Source: Paulinella micropora (taxonomy: Eukaryota > Cercozoa > Imbricatea > Euglyphida > Paulinellidae). From it: a stretch of 37,500 nucleotides of DNA. The stretch lies in the NCBI GenBank assembly GCA_019918135.1, contig WBZZ01002951.1, positions 130,001 through 167,500 of the forward strand, given 5' to 3'. Under the pieces are notes generated by a model. The model saw only the letters and a list, made by a program, of their open reading frames with translations. It was not told the origin of the DNA and made no database searches. Shown here piece by piece: positions 18,521-27,068 of the stretch. The translations under genes and the position numbers were made by a program. The first letter of the stretch is position 1; the number at the start of each line of letters is the position of its first letter.

Positions 18521-19999
18521 ATGGAGGCAGTCAAAAAACGAAAACAACAAAGTACACCAACAAGAAGCGAAAAAGCCCAAGAACAAGTCCCAAAAATCGA
18601 CGACGGAACCAACAAAACTCCCCCTCTCCAAAAGAGAAAAAAGAAAAAAGGCAAAAAATCCAAAGAAAAAGGCAAAGAAATGACAAGCGGCCTGTCCACC
18701 GACTGGGAAGAAGAAGAAAGCAAAGAACACATCGCCAACGACCCAAACCAAACCCAAGCAAAGTCCAACCACGACAACAACGCCAACCTGCTCAAAACAC
18801 CAACCAAACCACGAACCAGCGACACACTAGACACAGGCAACAACAACAACGGAGACCTAACGGATCCGATCGCGAACGTCAACACAACCCATGAAACAAC
18901 CAATAACAACAACAACAACAACAACAGCAACAACAACGAAACAACTCCCCAACCACCGACGCTCTTCAATGCAACCTTGCTCGAAAATATCCTCAAACCC
19001 ATGTTCGAACAAGTCCGACAACAACAAGTAGAGGACATGAAAAACTTTATCGGAAAACTAGAAACACTAGGCAACCGAACAAAGCAACTCGAAGACAAAG
19101 TTAATCAGCAAAGCGAAACTCACGTACAAGCAATGGAGCAGACTCAAAAAACAGCACAAAGACACGAGGAAGCACTGCAAACTCACCAAACAGAACTCAA
19201 CCAGCTCACAGCCAACATAGATTCAATCCGACTAGAGCTGAATGAAACTAAGCTTCAGCTTAACGAAACGAAAGAAATGCAAGAGCGCCACGCAAAAGCA
19301 TCACCCCCTGCTATGTATGGTCAATGGGCAAACAACACAACCCAATTACTCAAAAACATACATGCTAACCCAAACATCAATACACACAACTACCCACCAG
19401 AACGCAAACAGGCCACAGAGAATCAAAAACAAAGCCAACGAGACCCAACATGTGAGCTTAGCATCTCAGGCATACCATACACACCCAAAGAGAATACACT
19501 GAACATCGTGAAAGCAATTATGGATGCAAAGAATATTCCATATCAGGAAGGTGATATCACCAAATGCTTCCGAGCAAAGAGCACAAAACCCATGCGAGAA
19601 GAACCTAAACAGCCACCAGCTATCATAGTGCGCTTCAGCTCAAACAGCCTCAAAATCCACTTCAAAAAGCACAACCCACTCCAACCGCTTACCCACGATA
19701 CAGTAAACTGGACAGGCACACATCTTGAAAACCAAACATTCAAAATATTCATCAATGAAAGCCTTCCACCAAACACTCTCGTGCTTTTGAAACAGGCAAT
19801 CAAGCTGAAAAAAGAACTCGTTGAGGCCACAGGCGAGACCATCTACGTCTGGACAAGAGACGGTGAGGTCCTCTTCAAGCAGCAGACAATGGAGCACAGG
19901 CTAGTGACTAAGACAGAAGAAGATATAAACATAATCAAAGACTCATACATGCTCAACAAACCAAACCAACAGCACAACAACATCTCCATGAGCACCTAA
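18521..19999 (+). CDS. LINE ORF1 protein (RNA-binding, coiled coil, FP25K-like C-terminal region)
   Basis: 492 codons, ATG at 18521, TAA at 19997-19999. The N-terminus is Lys-rich (QKRKKKKGKKSKEKGKE), followed by an Asn-rich low-complexity linker (residues about 106-148), a predicted coiled coil of heptad-like Gln/Glu/Leu sequence (about 165-265), and a C-terminal region with ELSISGIPYTP, AIIVRFSSN, INESLPP and IYVWTRDGEVLFK. That C-terminal pattern is typical of baculovirus FP25K-like domains found in ORF1 of CR1/Jockey-group LINEs. Such proteins coat LINE RNA. The frame stays open after the TAA and becomes ORF2. Confidence 0.85.
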   Translation: MEAVKKRKQQSTPTRSEKAQEQVPKIDDGTNKTPPLQKRKKKKGKKSKEKGKEMTSGLSTDWEEEESKEHIANDPNQTQAKSNHDNNANLLKTPTKPRTSDTLDTGNNNNGDLTDPIANVNTTHETTNNNNNNNNSNNNETTPQPPTLFNATLLENILKPMFEQVRQQQVEDMKNFIGKLETLGNRTKQLEDKVNQQSETHVQAMEQTQKTAQRHEEALQTHQTELNQLTANIDSIRLELNETKLQLNETKEMQERHAKASPPAMYGQWANNTTQLLKNIHANPNINTHNYPPERKQATENQKQSQRDPTCELSISGIPYTPKENTLNIVKAIMDAKNIPYQEGDITKCFRAKSTKPMREEPKQPPAIIVRFSSNSLKIHFKKHNPLQPLTHDTVNWTGTHLENQTFKIFINESLPPNTLVLLKQAIKLKKELVEATGETIYVWTRDGEVLFKQQTMEHRLVTKTEEDINIIKDSYMLNKPNQQHNNISMST

Positions 20000-21283
20000 A
20001 AGACCCCCCAACAAAAACCCCCAGAGCATCTCATTCACCCAAATCTCCTCCCACAATCCTTCACACCATACCTATCCATCATCTCTAAAAATAACAATAA
20101 TAAAACATATAATAAAAACATAAAAAACAACAATAATAATAAGAATAATAATAAGAATAACAATAAACACAACAACAACACACACAACAATACACTCACA
20201 ATATATCACACCAACATCCACTCCCTCAAAGTACATCATCAAGACCTAATCACACACCTACAACTCCTACCCTTCCAACCAGACATCATCATACTCACAG
20301 ATAACTACATAACCCAACAAACCAGTAACAACGCATTCCCTATCCCTACATACACAGCTAAACATCACATCGACATCTCAAAATACTATAAAAGCAACAT
20401 GCACATTACAATAGACGATAAACAAACTATATCGGAGTCATGCAAAACTCCACTAACACTAAGAATATATAATAATAAACTTAAAAACAAACCAATACAC
20501 ACAATAATAGGTATATATAGACGCCCACTCATAGACAAACAATTCATGCATGCATTACAAAATAACATAAACAGCATACTACACAAAACGCCTACAAACA
20601 CAATAACACTAGTAGGTGACCTCAACTACAACCTACTAGACAACATACATAAACCACACACAGACTTTCAAAACCTAATGGTACACAACAACCTCTACAC
20701 AACAATAACAAAAGCAACAAGACACGACATGGTCCACACAACATCCCATACACTCATAGACATGATAATCACCAATATAAATGCAAACATAGAATCAAAC
20801 ATCACAAGCCCATGCATATCAGACCACCACCCCATATACGCAATAATACACACCCACACAAGAAAGCCAGACACAGACAACACACCCAGACTCACCAAAA
20901 ACATATACGACAAAAATAAAGACGCAATCCTAGCAAACCTCAAAACACAGCTAGAATACATCACACAGGACAACACAGAAAGCAGCGACACAAACCAAAA
21001 ATTTAGAAACATACAAACAACAATAACAAAAGTAATAGAACACTTCGAACGAAAACCCAAGAAATCCAATAGAAGAAAAAGCAGGTGCAGCCCCATAATA
21101 AAGAGGCAAATAAGAAAAAAGCACCTACTATACAAAAAATGGAGAGATGACACGACAACAGAAAACAAACAAGCATACAGAACACAGAAGTACAAAGTCG
21201 ACAAAATAATACACAAAGCAAAAAAAGACGAAGTAATGAAGACGCTAGAAGAAAATAAAAACAACCCAGAAACAATGATAATC
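20000..21283 (+). CDS. LINE ORF2, apurinic-type endonuclease part (3'-truncated)
   Basis: The frame follows the ORF1 TAA with no shift, and the first ATG (20399) lies inside the endonuclease, so initiation is unclear. An Asn/Lys-rich linker leads into YHTNIHSL, PDIIILTDNYI (the usual Glu of the T-E-T motif is Asp here), IIGIYRRP, LVGDLNYNLL, TLIDMIITN and SDHHPIYA, in the order of APE-type LINE endonucleases. The enzyme nicks target DNA to prime reverse transcription. LINE sequence ends near 21283 (NNPETM); the codons to 21394 come from the inverted unit. Confidence 0.85.
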
Positions 21284-21918
21284 ATATTTCAGCAAATATA
21301 TAAAATTAATGTTGAGTTCAATAAATTAAAATTTATTTATGTCAGTGCTTTGAAAGCACAGTTACTAATAAAGGTAATAACATTTCAAGTATAATTATAT
21401 CGTCTTAAATCTTTTTTGATGTGTTCTTGATCGGTCGATGCGATTTGTAAGGATGACCTCTCACTTTCACCTGACGGTTGCATGCAGATATTAATATCGA
21501 GTGAGATGATGTGCGACGCGAACACGTCTTTCTCCCAAGCTTTAAATTCTTTGTCCACTGTGCTTGGATCGTTTATGGATTACTTTTCTTCTTGACCATG
21601 CAACCAAGCCGGTAGATACTTCCCCGTATACTGGTTTGAACCTGATGAATGGCCCCAAACGTTAACAAGGACTACTGAGTTAACATTTGGATCATCGTCA
21701 TCAACGTCCACCTTAGTTACCTTCCCCAAGCTGAATTTTTCACTTTCCTCTTCCTCGATTTACTTCTCACTCTCTTCAAGTTTCTGTCACCGTCGTAATC
21801 TACCCACTCAAACACGATGAACGTATCTACACCAGGAAGCTCCTCACCTGCACCAAGCTCGACGTCGACCACGTTCCGAAGCTGCTCGTCTATCACGTTC
21901 CGAGTCTGCTCGTCGATT
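21284..21918 (-). pseudogene. Inverted copy of unit A (decayed gene fragment C)
   Basis: The minus strand repeats 15739-16294 (here 21362-21918), plus 55 bp of the flank (21284-21340). Its best frame includes GVDTFIVFEWVDYDGDRN and ends at 21717. Relative to copy A, a 15-bp perfect inverted repeat (GTGCTTTGAAAGCAC, 21345-21359) replaces the AACTTAAAATC segment. It separates the two halves of the LINE. Confidence 0.8.
21362..21918 (-). repeat. Inverted repeat, right arm (about 557 bp)
   Basis: Partner of 15739-16294. The two arms could pair or recombine and flip the 5 kb between them, which includes LRR locus A. Confidence 0.85.
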
Positions 21919-21939
21919 GCATTGGTCATATTTAAGATT

Positions 21940-23128
21940 ATGTTGTAGTGTTATGCCCAGGAGTTTTGCGTGTTGGCATTGCTCGAGGGTGTGGTTGTTT
22001 ATTGTTATTGTGATATTTTGTTTTGTTTTATGGAAAATTGTGTATGTTGTTTTTGTTGGGTTGGGTACTAGGTTATTAGAGTAGAAGTAGTTTATTAATT
22101 TCGTTATTTCTGTTTGTGTTTTTCTTGTAGGTTTTTAGGATTTTTAGCTGTTATTATGAGTGTGGTGTCGTCTGCATATGTGTATACTGTTTCTTGTTGT
22201 ATAATATTGATTATGTCATTTATGTAGAGTAGGAAGAAGGTGGTGGAGAGTGTGCTGCCTTGTGGGATGCCATGTGTGATGGTGCGTTTGTGAGACTTGG
22301 CATATTGTGTGTGGACCTCTTGAATGCGATTCGAGAAGTAGGATGCAAAGAACTGGACTGTGCCTTCGTTGAAATTAAAATTTCGTCGAAGTTTGTCCAG
22401 TAGCTTTGAATGTTCTACTGTGTCGTATGCTTTCGAGAGGTCTACATAGAGAGCTAGTACTAGCTCTTCTTTGTCTTTATGTTTTTGTATTTGGTTTATT
22501 ATGGTTTGGACTGTCATGGTTGTGCTTGAGTTAGGTCTAAATGCGTATTGTGTATGTCACAGTGATATTATGTTGTGTTTTGTTAGGTGGTCCATTATTT
22601 GTTTATTTATTATTGTGTCAAATTTAGCTATTATGGGTAGTAATGATATCGGTCTGTAGTTGGCTGGCATGCTTGTGTCGCTGGCTTTGTATAGTTCTAT
22701 TACTTTTGTTGTTTTGAGTGTGTCTGGTATTTATTTTCATTTATTGCTTTGTTGAAGAGGTTGGTGAGTATAGGTGTGAGGAAAGCGTGCATGTCTTTAA
22801 TAAGTGTTGGTTTTATTTTGTATATGTCCTCTGCTTTATCTCTGTTTATTTTTTTTAGTGTTTTGTTTACAATGTCTTCTGTTGTGTTATGTAGTTTGAA
22901 GCTTGGATGTGTTTGTTTGTTTTCTTCTGCTCTCTCTTCTTGTTGTTGTTTATGTTCGGTTGTTGGTATGCTGTTGCTTGTTTTTTTGCCTATTGTTATG
23001 TAATGATCGTTGAGTGCGTTTGCTACTTCTATGGGGTCTGTGTATGTTTTCTTGTTGTACTGTATCGTGGTTGGCGATGCTCTCGGTGGTTTGTTGTTAG
23101 GTACTAACTCTGTGAGTATTCTGTGTTG
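21940..23128 (-). pseudogene. LINE ORF2, reverse transcriptase part (inverted, broken)
   Basis: On the minus strand the order is a pre-RT region (about 23120-22740), ANYRPISLLPIIAKFDTI (about 22650), YAFRPNSST, LYVDLSKAYDTV (motif A Asp), HGIPQGSTLSTTFFLLYIND (motif B) and YTYADDTTL (motif C, catalytic Asp pair; near 22170). A frame of 137 codons is intact at 22104-22517. A TGA at 22557-22559 and a frameshift near 22735 break the upstream part, and stops follow 22104. Homology ends near 21940 (KLLGITLQHNLKY), short of the LINE 3' end. Confidence 0.88.
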
Positions 23129-23396
23129 AACTTAAAATCAAAATTTTTGTTTTGGAATAGTTCAAATAATAAATTTTAATTTATTGAACTCAACATTAAG
23201 TTTATATATTTGCTGAAATATTAATATGATCAACTTAAAATCAAAATTTTTGTTTTGGAATAGTTCGAGCCATGAGTTTGGCAAATTGGCCACCAAACGA
23301 GACAGATTTTAATCAGGCATCGCCTCATGATATTTAAATCATAGACTAAGTATCAACCCTGTATTGAGACCCCTTGAAAGTTATTTTCCTTTCCCT

Positions 23397-25800
23397 TCAT
23401 TTCTTTCCTTTCTTTACTTTCTTGTGTCTTTTTTTGCTTCGTTCTGCCTTTCTTTTCCTCAAGGAAGAAGAAGAAGAAGAAGAAGAAGAAGAAGAAGAAG
23501 AAGAGGAAGAGGAAGAAGAAGAGGAAGAGGAAGAGGAAGAAGAAGAAGAAGAAGAAGAAGAAGAAGAAGAAGACGAAAAAGACGAAGAAGACGAAGAAGA
23601 AGAAGAAGAAGAAGAAGAAGAAGAAGACCAACAAGAAGAAAAAGAAGAAGAAGAAGAAGAAGGAGAAAAAGAAGAAGAAGGAGAAGAAGATCTAGAAGAC
23701 AAGAAAAATCGCGAAGAAGAAGGAGAAGAAGAAGAAGAAGAAGAGGAAGAGGAGGAGGAGGGAGAGAGAAGAGAAAGAGTCGCAAGTTCCTCTGCAATCG
23801 CAACTGAGCAGCCAGGCCCACTGTAGTAAGCTATGCAGGTGCATATCTCGGGAGTGAACTGCTGCAAGGCTTCATAGATTTCCGGCATGGCACTTCGAGC
23901 ATGCTCATGGAGCCTTGCACATTCATTGTTTCTGCGCAGTAACGTTTCGATCGCCTGTTTCCCTTCACTACCTATTGCGTTGTAGTCGACGAGTTTCAGG
24001 CTAGTCAACGTGCTATTGACCTGCACACATGAAACACACATGCGATGCCATGCAACCGGGCCCCGGAAGCAATGGCGAACTCTTCTGTATGTAATAGGCG
24101 AATGCAACTCTGCTGGAGCTTGGAGGTCGATTCGGGCCTCACTCAACTCTCGCTCTGCGACAACAAGATCGGCTATGCTGGAGCTATTGCTATTGGCAAG
24201 GGTTTGAGGGTCTGACCTTGAGTGCTTCCGCGATATGCTCTGCGCCTTGCGCTCCGATTTTGTTCCAACTTATGTTTAGCATTTGAAGCGTTGTATTGAC
24301 CTACTTTCCAGCACACCACAAAGAGATATATGAATGCTACCGCGCAGCGGGGTAGCATTTGATAATAACATGTTTCAATTGCTCGGGATGTGTCACTTTG
24401 CATTAGGTCAACAACACGCTTCAAACGCTGAATTTAGAGGGCAACAGAATTGGAACACAAGGCGCAGAGAACATCACGGAAGCACTAAAGGTCAGACCTG
24501 CAAAGCCTTGCCGATGGCAAACACTCCATCATCGCCAATCTCATTCGAAATATGTAGCGTTTGTAGCTTGCACTCCTTGTTTTCCTGTGCATGCAAACAT
24601 ACTTTGATTTATTTTAATGCAACCCCGCGGGTAGCACTTTCCACTGGTATGTTTTGACTGCATATAGGTAAACAAAAGTATTCGCAGCTTCGACTTGGGT
24701 TCTAACATCATTGGAGATGAAGGCGCTGCTGCGATAGCCGGTATGCTTAAGGTACCTCCAATGCTTTCGCGACATGCCGTGCTCCTTCTGCACCAATCGA
24801 GTTGCTTGAAATGTTTAACTTTTCCAGCTTGCACTCCTTGTTCTCCTGTGCACACAAATACACTCTTCTTCAGTGCTACCGCGTGCGGTAGCATTTTTAC
24901 GCAAGCACGTGCGATGTGCAGGAAAACAGCACACTTCGTGAGCTTAGTGTGCGCAACAATCATATCGGGGATGATGGCAAAAGCCATCGGGAAGGCGTTA
25001 GAGGTACCTTAAGCATGTTTGCGATTGCTTCTGCACCTGCTGGCCAAATGCTGTTTGCTCCCATGCGTAGCTTGATTACAGTTTTGTTTTCCTATGCAAC
25101 ATATACTTATATGAGTGTGCTACCGCGCGCGGGTAGCATTAGCTTTCAAGTGATACCATGATGTGTATGTATTGTGTATACGCGTGTAGGTAAGTATATT
25201 TCCTTTGAATTATGCCTGAGCATGCATGTATGCGTATAACGTATACGTATGTTAGCATCCAAAGATGTGATTGTGTGCAATGCAGGAGAACAAGAACAGC
25301 AAGCTCTCAAGTCTTGATATTTCAGTCAACAAAATCGGTCCGCAAGGTGCTAAACATATCGCAGAAGCCATCCAGGTAAGACCTTGAGAGAATCAGCAAA
25401 CGCCTTGGCTCCTTCCACTCCGATCTTCTCTTTATCGCTCGCCAAATGGCCTGCTGTAACGCTTAGACTCGTAAGAGTTGTATTCACCTGCTCACATCCA
25501 TGAAAAATGTGAAGGGTGAGATGCTACTTGCGCGCGGTAGCATGCCTCTTACAAACACAAACATGCATTTCCAGCTCATACATCGCGCAAGCAAGAGCGA
25601 AAGCAGTACAAATTAAGTTGTACAACATCAGACAGTCATTACCCACCGTGAGTAAAGAAGCGATAATAATAGCGCTCAGCTCGTTGTAGCCCTTGTCCGA
25701 TATATAAATCCTTGTTGCCTTCCCGTCACGGAAGGACGCGACAGGGATCCAGTCGCCTTGGATGTATAAGCTTGTATATGCGCTCGATGTTCTGGTTGAC
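23397..25800 (-). CDS. LRR protein, minus strand, locus B (seven exons, all in frame)
   Basis: Exons in reading order: 25800-25647 (154 nt, first base completes a codon), 25487-25383 (105 nt), 25091-25008 (84), 24845-24756 (90), 24584-24498 (87), 24300-24217 (84), and the terminal exon 24020 leftward (open to 23397). All internal exons are phase 0, start GTN AAC or GAN AAC after AG, and end before GT. They encode one LRR each, for example LRMGANSIWPAGAEAIANML and LNISSNSIGAEGARHVAKAL. The last exon adds one LRR and the tail described for locus A, then a Ser tract from the GAA repeat. The pattern matches ribonuclease-inhibitor/NLR-type LRRs that form a curved binding surface. I see no start codon or NACHT/kinase domain, so the 5' end lies outside or was lost at the gypsy insertion (25898). 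This is the intact-looking strand. Confidence 0.78.
23462..23765. repeat. (GAA)n microsatellite, copy B
   Basis: About 300 bp of GAA/GAG repeats. It corresponds to the tract in copy A but differs in internal order and length. Confidence 0.95.
24126..24300. other. Two-faced LRR cassette B1 (same as A1)
   Basis: Plus exon 24126-24209 and minus exon 24300-24217 meet at GTCTGAC (24210-24216). It belongs to the near-identical duplication. Confidence 0.85.
24335..24357. repeat. Inter-cassette palindrome 4
   Basis: TGCTACCGCGCAGCGGGGTAGCA without the need for exact pairing at the centre: arms TGCTACC/GGTAGCA. It lies between B1 and B2, at the right end of the duplication. Confidence 0.85.
24407..24584. 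other. Two-faced LRR cassette B2
   Basis: Plus exon 24407-24490 (GTQGAENITEALK type) and minus exon 24584-24498 (IGDDGVFAIGKAL type) meet at GTCAGAC (24491-24497). Its orientation matches A3 and is opposite to A1 and B1. Confidence 0.85.
24618..24636. repeat. Inter-cassette palindrome 5 (degenerate)
   Basis: TGCAACCCCGCGGGTAGCA, at the expected position between B2 and B3; arms partly eroded. Confidence 0.7.
24668..24845. other. Two-faced LRR cassette B3
   Basis: Plus exon 24668-24751 (ends GAAAIAGMLK) and minus exon 24845-24756 (ends GARHVAKALE) meet at GTAC (24752-24755), a perfect palindrome serving as donor start on both strands. Confidence 0.85.
24874..24893. repeat. Inter-cassette palindrome 6
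   Basis: TGCTACCGCGTGCGGTAGCA, perfect 9-bp arms, between B3 and B4; identical to 17758-17777. Confidence 0.9.
24922..25091. other. Two-faced LRR cassette B4, flipped relative to B3
   Basis: Plus exon 24922-25003 (ends like AIGKALE, frame lost by two bases) and minus exon 25091-25008 (ends GAEAIANMLK) meet at GTAC (25004-25007). The 16-mer ATGCTTAAGGTACCTC spans the exon-donor junction of B3 on the plus strand and of B4 on the minus strand. Confidence 0.85.
25118..25138. repeat. Inter-cassette palindrome 7
   Basis: Twenty-one bases with arms TGCTACC/GGTAGCA around a GCGCGCG core, between B4 and B5. Confidence 0.85.
25286..25487. other. Two-faced LRR cassette B5
   Basis: Plus exon 25286-25375 (30 codons) and minus exon 25487-25383 (35 codons, longer than usual) meet at GTAAGAC (25376-25382). 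Confidence 0.85.
25522..25542. repeat. Inter-cassette palindrome 8
   Basis: Twenty-one bases, arms TGCTAC/GTAGCA around TTGCGCGCG, right of cassette B5 and left of the last minus-strand exon. Confidence 0.8.
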
Positions 25801-25811
25801 CTAATTTGCAG
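25801..25811. promoter_or_regulatory. Overlapping splice acceptors on both strands
   Basis: CTAATTTGCAG lies between the minus exon starting at 25800 and the plus exon starting at 25812. Read on plus it ends TTTGCAG; read on minus it ends AAATTAG. Both are usable 3' splice-site ends. Confidence 0.5.
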
Positions 25812-25897
25812 GTCCATCCAAGTGTTCGTATTTTGCAGCTCAAGGCTGCAAACAAGTAGAAATCTACGTAAATAAACGAAGTTACCTCTCAGCTATT

Positions 25898-26134
25898 TGT
25901 AATGCCCCCAACGATAGCTCGTAAAAAGTCGGTAATACAACCAAACACAGTCCTCAATAATGAGAATGATGTCTCGTTATATTAGCTCAGTGAAGCCAAA
26001 AAGGAAAACGGCAACAGACCAGGAATAAAATGGCATCAGGTCCAATCCGGACAAATAATACTGAAAAACAAGCTGGTGCACCTGTCACCAGGAAAAGGTA
26101 CTTTTTACCGGCTATCCGGGGGGTGATGCCTACA
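25898..26134 (-). repeat. 3' LTR of gypsy copy 2
   Basis: 237 bp. On the minus strand it starts TGTAGGCATCACCCCCC and ends GGGGGCATTACA, with the polypurine tract CGGGAGGGGGTAC just before it. Both ends and a central block (GAGCTAATATAACGAGACAT) match the LTR of copy 1, while the upstream half is much more diverged. Confidence 0.9.

Positions 26135-27068
<934 letters not shown>

Larger units (their letters stand above)
18521..23128 (+). mobile_element. Non-LTR retrotransposon (CR1/Jockey-like), 3' half inverted and truncated
   Basis: ORF1 and the endonuclease part of ORF2 run on the plus strand (18521 to about 21283). The RT part runs on the minus strand (23128 down to about 21940), with an inverted copy of unit A between them. 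The sense strand of both halves is strongly A/C-rich and G/T-poor (Asn, Thr, Lys, Gln codons), which confirms that the halves belong to one element now in opposite orientation. The RT half has a TGA and at least one frameshift and is cut in the region after YADD. No poly-A tail or target duplication is visible. Confidence 0.85.
23129..24342 (+). repeat. Direct duplication, copy B (about 1.2 kb)
   Basis: Near-identical to 16315-17520, offset 6814 bp at the left edge and 6823 bp at the right because of GAA-tract length. It joins LINE RT sequence on its left and diverges from copy A inside the palindrome at 24335. Confidence 0.95.
24102..25859 (+). pseudogene. LRR gene, plus strand, locus B (six interleaved exons, one frameshifted)
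   Basis: Exons: 24102-24209 (ATG MQLCWSLEV... then an LRR), 24407-24490, 24668-24751, 24922-25003, 25286-25375 and 25812-25859, which ends in TAG (VHPSVRILQLKAANK then stop). All are bounded by AG and GT. LRR cores include LNLEGNRIGTQGAENI, FDLGSNIIGDEGAAAIAGML and LDISVNKIGPQGAKHIAEAI. Exon 24922-25003 is 82 nt instead of 84: two bases are missing at GGC--AAAAGCC, which throws later exons out of frame. So the plus strand has start, stop and splice sites of an LRR gene but carries one lesion. Each exon lies inside an intron of the minus-strand gene. Confidence 0.6.

Noticed and set aside
21284..23128. Twin-priming as the origin of the LINE inversion
   Set aside because: Twin-priming leaves the inverted 5' part upstream of the 3' part. 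Here the order is the reverse, and foreign sequence lies between.
17512..25542. CRISPR-like array, because a short palindrome recurs with spacers
   Set aside because: Spacing is about 250 bp, the spacers are LRR exons with splice sites, and the setting is eukaryotic.
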